Assembly (NCBI GenBank): GCA_017508385.1 | Contig: JAFVZB010000094.1 | Coordinates: 21,434-85,433, forward strand | Source: Lentisphaeria bacterium | GTDB taxonomy: Bacteria > Verrucomicrobiota > Lentisphaeria > Victivallales > Victivallaceae | Direction: 5' to 3' | Length of the DNA: 64,000 nucleotides | In this document: one piece after another, positions 27,154-35,835 of the stretch | Position numbering within the stretch: position 1 is the first letter of the stretch | Layout: every line of letters begins with the position of its first letter | The notes under the pieces: generated by a model | Database searches by the model: none | Told to the model about the DNA's origin: nothing | Seen by the model: the letters and a program-made list of their open reading frames with translations, nothing else | Position numbers and translations under genes: made by a program

Positions 27154-27980
27154 GATAAACGGTCAACAATCAAATCGGGTTTGAACTCAGGAGCAGCCTC
27201 TTCGGCATCCTTTCGGCTGGATAATCCGGTGAGAACAAGACATGAACCGAGTCCTGAACGGTTTGCACCATAGATATCGCTGTTGAGCCAGTCGCCGACT
27301 GCGAGGTGTTTTTTTGACGGCTCTTCGCCCTCCCCCAGACGTGAGATCGCTTCACGGTATATAGGAGCGTAAGGTTTACCGAAAAAGATGCGCTCTTTTT
27401 CTATTCCACGCTCACGCAACAGACGGATGACCAATTCCATCTGACCGTTTGAACAGATGGAAAAACCATCTTTGACCGGGTTGAGTATATCCGGGTTGCA
27501 CACAATAAACGGCTTTTCAGGGAACTTGATAAAGAAATTCACGATTGCGGTCATAGTGGTCAGCCAGTCGTATTTTCCGCCGTTGTGGAGGACTCCGTCG
27601 CACTCCATAATTTTTGCAGGGTCGCTTTCAAAATTTATCACGCCCGGAATATCGGTTTGACGTCCGATAAGGAAATATTTCCACGCTTTGCCGCTGGTGT
27701 TGTTCTTCCGGAAATACTTGTGCACGGGGTCAGCGCAGGAGACGATTTCATCCGGCTCGGAATAAATCCCAATCTTATCCAGACGTCCGACTATCTCTTC
27801 GTGAGTGTTGGTGGAGTTGTTGGTGAGAAAGAAAAACGGAACTTTATCTTCCCTCAATATACTGAGGAACTTTGCGGCACCGGGTATTGGAGCGTTTCCT
27901 AAAAGCAACGTTCCATCAATGTCAAACATATACGATTTGAAACGCTTTGGATTTTCGCGGTAAAGATCAAGTAAAGTCAT
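27150..27980 (-). CDS. NagD-like HAD-superfamily hydrolase
   Basis: 276 residues. Motif I YMFDIDGTLLLGNAPIPGA, motif II FFLTNNSTNT, and a C2-type cap place it with the NagD/4-nitrophenylphosphatase subfamily; FFGKPYAPIYREAI and LAVGDWLNSDIYGANRSGL give motifs III and IV. NagD prefers UMP/GMP, while related members dephosphorylate sugar phosphates. Its place between glycosidase and SGNH genes suggests a sugar-phosphate substrate, which is an inference. Confidence 0.87.
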   Translation of the reverse strand: MTLLDLYRENPKRFKSYMFDIDGTLLLGNAPIPGAAKFLSILREDKVPFFFLTNNSTNTHEEIVGRLDKIGIYSEPDEIVSCADPVHKYFRKNNTSGKAWKYFLIGRQTDIPGVINFESDPAKIMECDGVLHNGGKYDWLTTMTAIVNFFIKFPEKPFIVCNPDILNPVKDGFSICSNGQMELVIRLLRERGIEKERIFFGKPYAPIYREAISRLGEGEEPSKKHLAVGDWLNSDIYGANRSGLGSCLVLTGLSSRKDAEEAAPEFKPDLIVDRLS

Positions 27981-27993
27981 AATTCAATTTTTC

Positions 27994-29316
27994 TCAGTTA
28001 TTTTTCGTTGCCAGCAGTACACTGTTGGGCAACAGTTCTATTTGAAGTGTTCCATCACTGTCTGAAGCTATATTTATCTCTTCAAAGTCGAGATTTTTAT
28101 CCAGCAGTTTGAAACTGTACTTGCTGAAATCATCTCCGCTCAGAGTTATTCCACGGCTGCGGGCACGGTCGTCATCGGTATAATATACGACCATCACTGC
28201 ACGATCAGAATCTCCACCGGCAGCGGTGACAAAAACATCTTCGTCATCGGATGATGAAAAACAGTGATTTCCAATTTTGTACAACTCATTGAATGCAACA
28301 AACGGATAATATCCTTTGAGCGGCTTCAATGTGTAGAAATCAAACATTCCGTTGAACGGGCATGGACGGGCATCGTAATACATGAGCATATCAAGTCCGG
28401 CATTCTGACAGGCGCACATACATCCTGCCGTAAACGCCGCACCTTTGATACCGATTATCTGTTCGATTGAGTAGGTAAAGTCCTCAGACCACCCCTTGAC
28501 GTAGTTGTATTCGTTGAGGATACTCTCAGTATCGACAAATCCTGCCGCATCAAGTTTTCTGCGCACAAGCTGATGGCGTTCAATGACATTTTTCACCGAT
28601 GTGGAATAAGCATGCCAGCTGCAGAAATCAAGCGGAGCATTGTTCTCTTTCACAGACTTTATAAAGCCATCCAGCCACTCATCGACACGGAATGCCAGAG
28701 CAGGCCCGCCGACTTTAATGTACGGAAAACACTTTTTAAGATGTTTTGCCGTAATCGAATAAAGCTCGTAATACTGTTCCGGAGTACCGCTCCAACAGCG
28801 GAAATCCGTTCTCCCCGGCTCAGCATCGAGATCGGGTTCGTTCCAAATTTCCCAATAGGTGATATTATAGTGAAATCCATCTGCCCATCCCTCGTTGTAG
28901 TGGCGTATGATGTGCTCGCAAATGCGTGCCCATTTATTGAAATCAGCCGGAGGATGGATGTTGTATTTTTTTATTCCGTGCTCGATTTTGGAACCGAGAC
29001 GGTAAAAGGTCTCACTTCCGGCTTCGAGTGTATCATGAATATATTTGTCAGTCATGGCAAAATCATAGGCTGAGGCATCTTCCGGGTCTCCGGAAAAATC
29101 AGGGAAGATGAAAGAAACATCGACAGTGTGCTCTCCGCCATAGGCAGCACAAAACGAGGCATCGTGGTTGCGGACAAAAGGTATGCCCGCAGCCTTACAG
29201 TATGCAAGATTGCCCCTGGTCTGATCACGGCGTCCTATGATCGGACCATTGTTAACGCAGTGCATTGGTTTGATGATGCCGATATTTCCGGTAAAATCAA
29301 TCGACAGATTTGCCAT
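27994..29316 (-). CDS. GH39-like glycoside hydrolase (clan GH-A)
   Basis: 440 residues, no signal peptide, so cytoplasmic. A (beta/alpha)8 start (GIPFVRNHDASF), the acid/base motif TYWEIWNEPDLD near residue 155 and a late ESILNEYNYV near residue 265 for the nucleophile Glu agree with GH39 beta-xylosidases or alpha-L-iduronidase relatives; the C-terminal 100 residues are a beta-sandwich. It would act on an imported oligosaccharide. GH39 is the best fit, with GH5/GH30-like clan members as alternatives. Gaps of 13 bp on both sides fit the operon. Confidence 0.75.
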   Translation of the reverse strand: MANLSIDFTGNIGIIKPMHCVNNGPIIGRRDQTRGNLAYCKAAGIPFVRNHDASFCAAYGGEHTVDVSFIFPDFSGDPEDASAYDFAMTDKYIHDTLEAGSETFYRLGSKIEHGIKKYNIHPPADFNKWARICEHIIRHYNEGWADGFHYNITYWEIWNEPDLDAEPGRTDFRCWSGTPEQYYELYSITAKHLKKCFPYIKVGGPALAFRVDEWLDGFIKSVKENNAPLDFCSWHAYSTSVKNVIERHQLVRRKLDAAGFVDTESILNEYNYVKGWSEDFTYSIEQIIGIKGAAFTAGCMCACQNAGLDMLMYYDARPCPFNGMFDFYTLKPLKGYYPFVAFNELYKIGNHCFSSSDDEDVFVTAAGGDSDRAVMVVYYTDDDRARSRGITLSGDDFSKYSFKLLDKNLDFEEINIASDSDGTLQIELLPNSVLLATKNN

Positions 29317-29329
29317 GAGTTGAAAACCC

Positions 29330-30961
29330 TTACTTTATGTTGATATCAACAGGCGGAACTGCATTGCCTTCCAAGTCGCCGGAAATAACTGAGACTGCGG
29401 CATACATTGAAGCAGCTACTGCTCCGTAGGTGCAGATGTAGTTGTCGCACTCATCGAGCACTTCGTAATCGTAGGGAGAATCCATGGCGACCACGATGAC
29501 CCGCTTGTTTTCAAGTTTCAGTATGGCATTGATGAGCTCAGCCTGCTCTTTATAGAGAATTGCATTGACCGCACCGAAAATGATGGTGTCATAATTGGCT
29601 GCAGCTGCAACTATTCTCTTATGCTCAAGCTCGGTCGGACGCAGATGAGTGGTCATGCAATCCGAAAGCGGATACTCGAGACGGACTGCCTGATAGAGCA
29701 TATCCACAGACTGTTCAGGATCCATGGCGGCTAGTATCTTCTGCGGCTCTGCACAAACAGTGAGGATATCAGCTCCCTTGGCAAGCGGAAGGTCTTTGCC
29801 TTTGAGCAGAGTAACTGAACGCTCTGCCAGTTCGTCAGCCAGCTCTTTGTGCTCCTCACAGCCGACGATGAGGTCTGCCGCTTCGGGGTCAACACAAGGT
29901 TTGTCGAGAAGTCCGATTCCGTTCTTTTTGGTGAGAATACGGCGGACGGCTGCGTTGATGATATCTTCGCTGATCTTGCCTGATTTTGCCGCTTCAAGAA
30001 TGGCAAAATAGCCATCTTCAAAGTGTTTGATATCTCCACGGAGCAGAACGAGGTCACAACCGGCAAGAACTGCTTTCACGCTGGCTTCGCCCGTGCCGTA
30101 CTTGTTCTGGATGGCAGGCATACGCATGGCATCGGTTTCAACGAGTCCGTCAAATCCGAGCTTGTTGCGCAGATACTCAGTGATCATCTTGTATGACATG
30201 GTGGCAGGATATTCGTCATCAACGCAGTGGGTGAGAACGTGTCCGGTCATAACGCCGTCAACTCCGTTGGCAAAGAGCGTCTTCATGGGAGCGATATCGG
30301 TAGCATCGAGCTCCTCGAAACTCTTGACGATTTCTGAGAGTCCCTTGTGGGCATCGGTCGCAACAGAACCGTATCCGGGGAAATGTTTTGCCATGCTGGC
30401 GATACCTGCATCTTTGAAACCCTTCATCATCGCAAGTGCATGCTGAGTAACCTTTTCGACATCCTGACCGAAACTTGCGGACTTCATGGTTTTGCGTCCG
30501 CTCTGAGTGAGAACATCGACGATCGGAGCCTGCACCAGATTGATACCCATGGCGGCAAACTCTCTGCCGGTGGCGTAGGCGACACGGTAGGTGAGATCAT
30601 AATCAGCTGCTGCTCCGAAAGACATGTGGCCGCTGTATGCGAATGCTCCGGCACGGTTGACATCGTTGCGGATGCTGCCTTCCTGATCGACAGCGATAAA
30701 AAGCGGAATTTTCGCTTTCTGCTGGATGGAATTCATAAACTCCGCCATTCCGGAGGGGCTGTAATAATAGTTGGGCTCACCCACCAGCTCACTGTTTCCA
30801 TCGTACTCCGCATTGGGGCAGTAACGCAGCATACCGACATTGTATTTGGTGATACATTTTTCGATATCTTCGGTGAGCTCTCCCTTCTGGAGAATCGGAA
30901 CACACATCTGACCTACTTTTTCTTCGAGGGTCATTGACGAAAGAAGTTTTTCAATATCCAT
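29330..30961 (-). CDS. GH3 family beta-N-acetylhexosaminidase-type glycosidase (NagZ-like)
   Basis: 543 residues without signal peptide. The N-terminal TIM barrel has VDQEGSIRND, then AKHFPGYGSVATDAHKGL, the Asp-His dyad loop typical of NagZ-type GH3 enzymes, and GLVETDAMRM with the nucleophile Asp. About 200 further residues form a second alpha/beta domain, longer than Gram-negative NagZ and like the Bacillus NagZ or GH3 N-acetylglucosaminidase/phosphorylase group. It probably releases GlcNAc from muropeptides or from imported host glycans. An AAGGGA ribosome site supports the start. Confidence 0.88.
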   Translation of the reverse strand: MDIEKLLSSMTLEEKVGQMCVPILQKGELTEDIEKCITKYNVGMLRYCPNAEYDGNSELVGEPNYYYSPSGMAEFMNSIQQKAKIPLFIAVDQEGSIRNDVNRAGAFAYSGHMSFGAAADYDLTYRVAYATGREFAAMGINLVQAPIVDVLTQSGRKTMKSASFGQDVEKVTQHALAMMKGFKDAGIASMAKHFPGYGSVATDAHKGLSEIVKSFEELDATDIAPMKTLFANGVDGVMTGHVLTHCVDDEYPATMSYKMITEYLRNKLGFDGLVETDAMRMPAIQNKYGTGEASVKAVLAGCDLVLLRGDIKHFEDGYFAILEAAKSGKISEDIINAAVRRILTKKNGIGLLDKPCVDPEAADLIVGCEEHKELADELAERSVTLLKGKDLPLAKGADILTVCAEPQKILAAMDPEQSVDMLYQAVRLEYPLSDCMTTHLRPTELEHKRIVAAAANYDTIIFGAVNAILYKEQAELINAILKLENKRVIVVAMDSPYDYEVLDECDNYICTYGAVAASMYAAVSVISGDLEGNAVPPVDINIK

Positions 30962-30964
30962 TTT

Positions 30965-31777
30965 TTATCCCTTTATTGCTGAGTAAAATTTATCGAGAAG
31001 TTCATCCTGCACGGCAGTTGTGAAATTTCCGCCGAGATAGATATCAAGGTATTTATCGTAAAGCTCCTGCCATGACTGCTCCTCCCTGCCGGGTATCATC
31101 GGGTAGAACCAGGCGTTGGCGGACTCTGCCGCTTCATGGTCGCCTTTTGCATCGCCGATCATAAGTTTGCATCCATCCTGATACTTGCCGTCGGTCGCTG
31201 CTTTGAGCTGGGCTTTTTTGTTGCCGAACTCCTGCCCGTACACCTGAGAGACACAATCAAGAAGAGCATCTTTTTTCCAGTCGCTTTCCAAACTCTGCAT
31301 ACTGGCACTGGATATCACGGCGATATCAGCTGACGGGAAAGCTTTTTCGAGAGCAGTTTTGACCATCTTGAAAGGCATGAGAGACTCAACTTCCTGCTGA
31401 AAAACGACATCGGCATTTTTGCTCCAGACAAGAACGTCCTGCAGAAAAGCATCATCGTGCTGCTCAAGATAAGCAGTGAGAGTCGCATTCGAGAGCTTGC
31501 CGGCATCACGCAGAAAGCCATCTATTGCCGAATAATCCGGAACCGGTATTCCGGCAGCTTTGAAGCTGTCAAAGGTCACTTTCAATCCGGAAAAACGGTC
31601 TATTCCACGGGTGGGACTGTAAAGATTGATATACTCGCAAATTTCAAACACTTTATCTGAATATTCCTCAAGATGCCACACTTTCAGCATCTCGGGAATA
31701 AACGCCTTGCGGTGTTTGATGGTCATACTGTCAAACGCAGTACCGTCGGAATCGATTCCGATAAAATACTTTTTCAT
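30965..31777 (-). CDS. HAD-superfamily hydrolase
   Basis: 270 residues from the ATG at 31777 (GGAG site 7 nt upstream; an ATG 4 codons earlier lacks one). Motif I is FIGIDSDGTAFDSM, motif II region DIAVISSASMQSL, and motif IV MIGDAKGDHEAAE. The large helical cap (residues about 30-150) is of the C1 beta-phosphoglucomutase type. Ser in place of the second aliphatic residue of DxDGT is unremarkable. Sugar-phosphate phosphatase is the likely role because it stands next to GH3. Confidence 0.8.
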   Translation of the reverse strand: MKKYFIGIDSDGTAFDSMTIKHRKAFIPEMLKVWHLEEYSDKVFEICEYINLYSPTRGIDRFSGLKVTFDSFKAAGIPVPDYSAIDGFLRDAGKLSNATLTAYLEQHDDAFLQDVLVWSKNADVVFQQEVESLMPFKMVKTALEKAFPSADIAVISSASMQSLESDWKKDALLDCVSQVYGQEFGNKKAQLKAATDGKYQDGCKLMIGDAKGDHEAAESANAWFYPMIPGREEQSWQELYDKYLDIYLGGNFTTAVQDELLDKFYSAIKG

Positions 31778-31806
31778 TGATATCTCCAATTAAAAAAATT
31801 GCTTTT

Positions 31807-32130
31807 TCAAAGTGAAAGTTTTTCCTCGATTTCAGAGCTGGTCATATATCCGAGCAGTTTTTTTGCCAGCTTTCCGTCTTTGTAATAGAAAAGGGCGGGA
31901 ATAGTATCGACTCCGAGAGATACGGCGATATTTATCAACTCTCCGTTGGTACCGGAAACATCTATCTTGCCGATTATCAAATCAGGATGGGCAGCGGCAA
32001 GTTTTTCCAGTTCAGGAGAAAGACGCTTGCAGGGACCGCACCACTCAGCCCAGAAATCTATCAGCACGGCTTTTTCACTCTGGTTGGTGAGTTTATCGAA
32101 TGACTCTTTGTTGAGGTGAAGTATTTCCAT
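31807..32130 (-). CDS. trxA: Thioredoxin
   Basis: 107 residues, whole-protein match to thioredoxin: VLIDFWAEWCGPCKRLSPELEKLA with redox Cys31 and Cys34, then the cis-Pro loop VDTIPALFYYKDGK. It lies 3 bp after the FTR-type subunit gene, which suggests that this thioredoxin is reduced from ferredoxin rather than from NADPH. Ribosome site AAGGA. Confidence 0.95.
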   Translation of the reverse strand: MEILHLNKESFDKLTNQSEKAVLIDFWAEWCGPCKRLSPELEKLAAAHPDLIIGKIDVSGTNGELINIAVSLGVDTIPALFYYKDGKLAKKLLGYMTSSEIEEKLSL

Positions 32131-32133
32131 AAA

Positions 32134-32346
32134 TCATTTTTCCTTATAGTAAAGTTTACAGTAGCAATATCCTTCAAAATCCGGATCTGCGATCTGCTCT
32201 TTGAACTCCTGACAGATGCAGATGTTTTCAGGTATCCGCTTTAAACGGCAGGGACAGTATCCGCCCTTCATTTCAAGAGCGGCAAGAATCTTTTTCGCCA
32301 TATCGGCATCCGGATTAAGATGAACGTTCGGCGGAAGTTCAGTCAT
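32134..32346 (-). CDS. Ferredoxin:thioredoxin reductase catalytic-subunit-like protein
   Basis: 70 residues from the ATG at 32346, with an AGAGGAG site. Three C-x-C pairs are arranged CPC (GGYCPCRLKR), CIC (NICICQEF) and CYC (EGYCYCKLYY), the order of the FTR catalytic beta chain (CPC, CPC, CHC), where they hold a 4Fe-4S cluster and the active disulfide. It is shorter than the plant protein, as in archaeal and bacterial FTRs. A variable alpha subunit is absent, as in those. It likely passes ferredoxin electrons to the adjacent thioredoxin. A longer frame to 32409 is excluded because it crosses the promoter. Confidence 0.85.
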   Translation of the reverse strand: MTELPPNVHLNPDADMAKKILAALEMKGGYCPCRLKRIPENICICQEFKEQIADPDFEGYCYCKLYYKEK

Positions 32347-32380
32347 AATAAAATCTCCTCTGAAAATTTGTCTTTGGAGT

Positions 32381-32409
32381 AATATAACCGCATTCTGCCT
32401 GCTATTCAA
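32381..32409 (-). promoter_or_regulatory. Promoter of the FTR-thioredoxin-glycosidase operon
   Basis: Minus strand TTGAAT (32404-32409), 17-bp spacer, TATATT (32381-32386), 35 bp before the FTR start. Seven genes follow with gaps of 3, 29, 3, 13, 13 bp and one overlap. Confidence 0.65.
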
Positions 32410-32427
32410 GCTCGTGAGCAGATAAAA

Positions 32428-34125
32428 TCACCCATAAACATAGAGACGGCGGCGTATATTAAGTGTATCTTTCGCCGCTGACTCCTGATCGGCAACTCCG
32501 ACTTCGATCCGGCTGGTCTTGCAGACCGGGAGATATTCGACCCACTCGACAGGAACATTGTGCCATTTGCCATCGTTACCGTAAACTGAGACATACTCTG
32601 TATGTTCAACTCCGCGAAATCCATGTGCTTCGACCACAACAGTACCATCCTCAGACGGATAGCAATCGGAAGCCTTGAGGATATTGGATGTGACGGAGTT
32701 CTTGTGACGGAAACGCTGCTCTCCGAGATAGTTGACAAAACTCTCGGTTTCCCAGAACGAGACATTTTCCCGGTCAAAATCGCCGTATATCGAACTGAAA
32801 GTTCTGGTTTGCTGGTACAACGGAACCGTCAGCAGCGGAGCGAATGAGAAATACATCGCCTTGAAGTATTCATTTGTGCGCTCAACGAAAAATTCTTTTA
32901 TCCGGTCAAACGAATAATGAGTGAACTGCTGAGGATCAACGTCGATGTCGATATTATCCAGATGCAGGGGATAAAGCATATTGATTTTGCGCTGCTTCAG
33001 GAAAGTGAAATCATCACCGTAACCGTGTTCTTTGTCGTTGAGCAGTCTCACCATCTGCTGCTGGGCAAGCGGAGTAAAGAGCAGACGGAACTGAATCTCA
33101 TCACTCCGGTCTTCGGCATGGAACAGCACCTCGAACTCCTTGTTGCTCATCATGGTGAAATTGGAGTCATCATCGAGGTTTCTGGCAAGTTTTTCCAGCT
33201 TTTTCAACTCACTTTTTTTAGCCAGATTGCTGAAAAATCCATCCTCTCCGGAAAACTCAGACGGTTCTCTCGAAAAGGTCAGCTCAGGAGCGGCATCGTT
33301 ACCGTATATCACCGCACTGCGGTCAACGTATTCCGGAATCGGTTTGGTAACGCTGGCTACGAGAGTTTGTGTACGCATTTCACGGTGCATTTTGCCATCT
33401 GAGCCCCGCACCATCTCATAATAGGTTATGACCTTTTCACCGTAGTAGGTCTTTTGTCCCCAGACCTGGCGTCTGAACTTGCACACAACAAACGGATTGT
33501 CATTTATCACTCCGCTGTGGGCAAACAGAATGGATATATCATTGTTGAAACTGCTGTTCCAATCAAAGGAGTTTTCCAGCTCCTCCACCCTGCCCCGGCA
33601 GAAGTACGGGTCAAACTCCAGACGGGGAACGCACTCGCTCATCATCTTCGGCAGAAGATCCCAGGTAAAAAGGCGGTTCAATGAAGCCATCTGGCTGTAT
33701 GCAAGAGAAATAAGGTTTTCGATTTCCTGCTTCAACTCTTCTATTTTGCGGCCGAGTCCTGATATTGCCGGGTGTATCCACTTGAGAAGCAAAATCAAAG
33801 AGAGTATAAAACCGGAAATTGCTCCGATTTTATTTTCCACCGGAGCATCGGTATCGCCGAAAAAGCAGTACAACGCATAGACCGCAGATATTGCGACAGC
33901 TATCCATAAAATAACCGCCAGGAACACCAGAAGGGAGTGCTTGCCCTCCAAGCCGTTTTTTTTCTTTTCCGCCTCACCGATATCAGCAACCGTCTTGCGG
34001 TTTGCGGCTATGTCAATGCCGGAGCGGGTGACCAGCTCTTCAAAGGTACGGGAGGATATTTCCGCAAATTTATCTTTGAATTCGCTTGCGTACCGCTCCA
34101 GCGGCTCGTAGATATCCTCTTTCAA
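32428..34125 (-). CDS. LemA-associated membrane protein (565 aa), function unknown
   Basis: 565 residues: a helical N-terminus (about 1-65), two membrane segments (about 72-100 and 113-135), then a 400-residue soluble part of mixed alpha/beta character with many aromatic and charged residues (VVCKFRRQVWGQKTYYGEKVITYYEM; FAPLLTVPLYQQ). No cysteine motif or catalytic signature is evident. The start overlaps the LemA stop by 4 bp, so the two proteins are made together. In other bacteria LemA is often paired with a DUF3137-like membrane protein; this may be a longer counterpart, but I could not confirm it. I do not assign a function. Confidence 0.6.
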   Translation of the reverse strand: MKEDIYEPLERYASEFKDKFAEISSRTFEELVTRSGIDIAANRKTVADIGEAEKKKNGLEGKHSLLVFLAVILWIAVAISAVYALYCFFGDTDAPVENKIGAISGFILSLILLLKWIHPAISGLGRKIEELKQEIENLISLAYSQMASLNRLFTWDLLPKMMSECVPRLEFDPYFCRGRVEELENSFDWNSSFNNDISILFAHSGVINDNPFVVCKFRRQVWGQKTYYGEKVITYYEMVRGSDGKMHREMRTQTLVASVTKPIPEYVDRSAVIYGNDAAPELTFSREPSEFSGEDGFFSNLAKKSELKKLEKLARNLDDDSNFTMMSNKEFEVLFHAEDRSDEIQFRLLFTPLAQQQMVRLLNDKEHGYGDDFTFLKQRKINMLYPLHLDNIDIDVDPQQFTHYSFDRIKEFFVERTNEYFKAMYFSFAPLLTVPLYQQTRTFSSIYGDFDRENVSFWETESFVNYLGEQRFRHKNSVTSNILKASDCYPSEDGTVVVEAHGFRGVEHTEYVSVYGNDGKWHNVPVEWVEYLPVCKTSRIEVGVADQESAAKDTLNIRRRLYVYG

Positions 34126-34784
34126 AAGAACACTCCGCGCGCCTGAGCTTTGACCTCAGCGGATGCTGTAAAGGGAATACGGGTGGTATATCCGGCTCTG
34201 GCGGCAACGATCATCTTGGTCGGCCATGCGTAGATATCAGTGTTCCACTGATTGACGGTATCATTGTAAAGAGTCCTTGCGGCAGTGATCTCTTTCTGGA
34301 GATAGCTGTTCTGCTGCATGGCATCAGCTATTGCTGCGTGAGCTTTCAGCTCGGGGTATGCTTCAACCTGCGGAAACAGACGGGCAAAAGCTCCGTCGAG
34401 TTGACGGGATACCTCGTTGCGGTCTGCATCGGGATCGACTCCTCCACGGAACGCCGCAACGCTCTTCATCACATCTTTATCAAGGTCGATCGCCTTTTCA
34501 AGCAGCGGAGCAACATTCTGCAAAATCTGAACACGCTGCTCAAGATAGTTATCGATTTGAGAGGCGTCTGCCTGTATCTTTTGCTGAAGCTGACGGAAAT
34601 AGTTTGCCGCATTGACCTTCATAAAAAGAAAAATCAATCCGGGAAGGATTCCCAACACCCAGAGCATGATTTCAAACAATACCGAACCGAAACCGATTTT
34701 CACAGGAAGCTGTTTTTCGATAACGTTGATGTCACGTCCATTCTGATTTACAAAACCGGTCATTTCGTCAAGTTCATTTGCCAT
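34122..34784 (-). CDS. lemA: LemA family protein
   Basis: 220 residues. One membrane segment (IMLWVLGILPGLIFLFM, about residue 40), then a helical periplasmic bundle with RVQILQNVAPLLEKAIDLD and the family block GAFARLFPQVEAYPELKAHAAIADAMQQNSYLQKEITAARTLYNDTVNQWNTDI. LemA proteins are widespread and poorly understood; the first 35 residues (MANELDEMTGFVNQNGRDINVIEKQLP) form an extra cytoplasmic helix. A good GGAGGG site and a promoter at 34825-34853 precede it. Confidence 0.9.
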   Translation of the reverse strand: MANELDEMTGFVNQNGRDINVIEKQLPVKIGFGSVLFEIMLWVLGILPGLIFLFMKVNAANYFRQLQQKIQADASQIDNYLEQRVQILQNVAPLLEKAIDLDKDVMKSVAAFRGGVDPDADRNEVSRQLDGAFARLFPQVEAYPELKAHAAIADAMQQNSYLQKEITAARTLYNDTVNQWNTDIYAWPTKMIVAARAGYTTRIPFTASAEVKAQARGVFF

Positions 34785-34824
34785 GATATTTTCCCTCCTT
34801 CTGGCTTATGTCTGAAACTGGTAT

Positions 34825-34853
34825 ATAATACAACAGCTTTGCGGTTTATTCAA
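34825..34853 (-). promoter_or_regulatory. Promoter of lemA
   Basis: Minus strand TTGAAT (34848-34853), 17-bp spacer, TATTAT (34825-34830). Confidence 0.6.
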
Positions 34854-34940
34854 GTGAATTATTGACAAATTTTTGATTACAAGTACTGTTGCCGCCTCTT
34901 TTTCACATAAAAATATCGAAAAATAAAATATTCCACCCCT

Positions 34941-34969
34941 TGAATTATTCAGAAAGCCAATATATATTA
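34941..34969 (+). promoter_or_regulatory. Promoter of the carbohydrate ABC operon
   Basis: TTGAAT at 34941-34946, 17-bp spacer, TATATT at 34964-34969, 50 bp before the first gene. Confidence 0.6.
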
Positions 34970-35019
34970 GGTTAATATTAAGGTAAACCTGATTGTTACA
35001 AAAACACAAGGATCATAAA

Positions 35020-35835
35020 ATGAAATGTGCAGCACTATCCGCCCTGCTGGTGTTTGGTTGCACGCTGTACGGTGCTGAAAAGCAGGAACGTGACACCGAA
35101 AATGCCATGCTCGCCGCTTACAGTAACCTGCAATACAGCGAAGCCAGACGCCTTGCGGCGAAATCCGACCGTCCGGAATTCAAGCTGATTTCAGCGTTGT
35201 GCGATGTTTTCGACCGCCGGACTCAAAATCTCAAGCGGGGAATGCCCGAACTTGAAAGACTCTCAAAATCTCAGGAACTGCCTGAACGTTACCGCAGCAT
35301 GGCTAAACTCGCTTACGCACGGGCAAATCACACGCTTGCGTTGAGAGAAAGAGTCTACAAGGATGCAGGAAAAGTGAATCCTGTACCAATCTACGAAGAG
35401 ATAATTAAAACCTATCCTGAGAGTCTGGAAAGTATAAGTGCCGTCGTTTACCGCGCACAATACTTTATGGAAGAGAGAAATTTTCAGGAGGCTATCCAAT
35501 TTACCGAGAATTTCATCAACTCATACAAAGGCAAAAACCGCCGTCTGCTCTGCCCTCTGCATCTGATGCTGAAAGATTTCTATATCTTATGCTTCAGAGA
35601 CTACAAAAACGCCATGAGGCACGCAAAAATCGCAAGAGAGCTGAGACCTGCCAACCCGAGGATGGCGCAGAGGCTGGACTTTCAGATAGCCCGTATATAT
35701 GATGTTTATCTCAAAGATGACGTCAACGCCGAAAAAGAGTATCTCTCTTTTATTGAAAAACATCCGGATACTTCTGAGGCAACTCCGGCAAAACGTTACC
35801 TCAAAGAGCTCAGAGAGAGGAAAGCCAAAAAATGA
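35020..35835 (+). CDS. Secreted tetratricopeptide-like repeat protein
   Basis: 271 residues from the ATG at 35020, with an AAGGA site. A signal peptide (MKCAALSALLVFGCTLYGA) carries a possible lipobox VFGC. The rest is helical with repeat-like features: AAYSNLQYSEARRLAAKSDRPEF, EERNFQEAIQFTENFINSYKGK, DYKNAMRHAKIARELRPANPRM, EKEYLSFIEKHPDTSEATPAKRYLKEL, typical of TPR/Sel1 or YbgF-like proteins. It overlaps the binding-protein gene by 4 bp, so it may support the transporter or a linked glycan-uptake step in the periplasm. Confidence 0.7.
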   Translation: MKCAALSALLVFGCTLYGAEKQERDTENAMLAAYSNLQYSEARRLAAKSDRPEFKLISALCDVFDRRTQNLKRGMPELERLSKSQELPERYRSMAKLAYARANHTLALRERVYKDAGKVNPVPIYEEIIKTYPESLESISAVVYRAQYFMEERNFQEAIQFTENFINSYKGKNRRLLCPLHLMLKDFYILCFRDYKNAMRHAKIARELRPANPRMAQRLDFQIARIYDVYLKDDVNAEKEYLSFIEKHPDTSEATPAKRYLKELRERKAKK

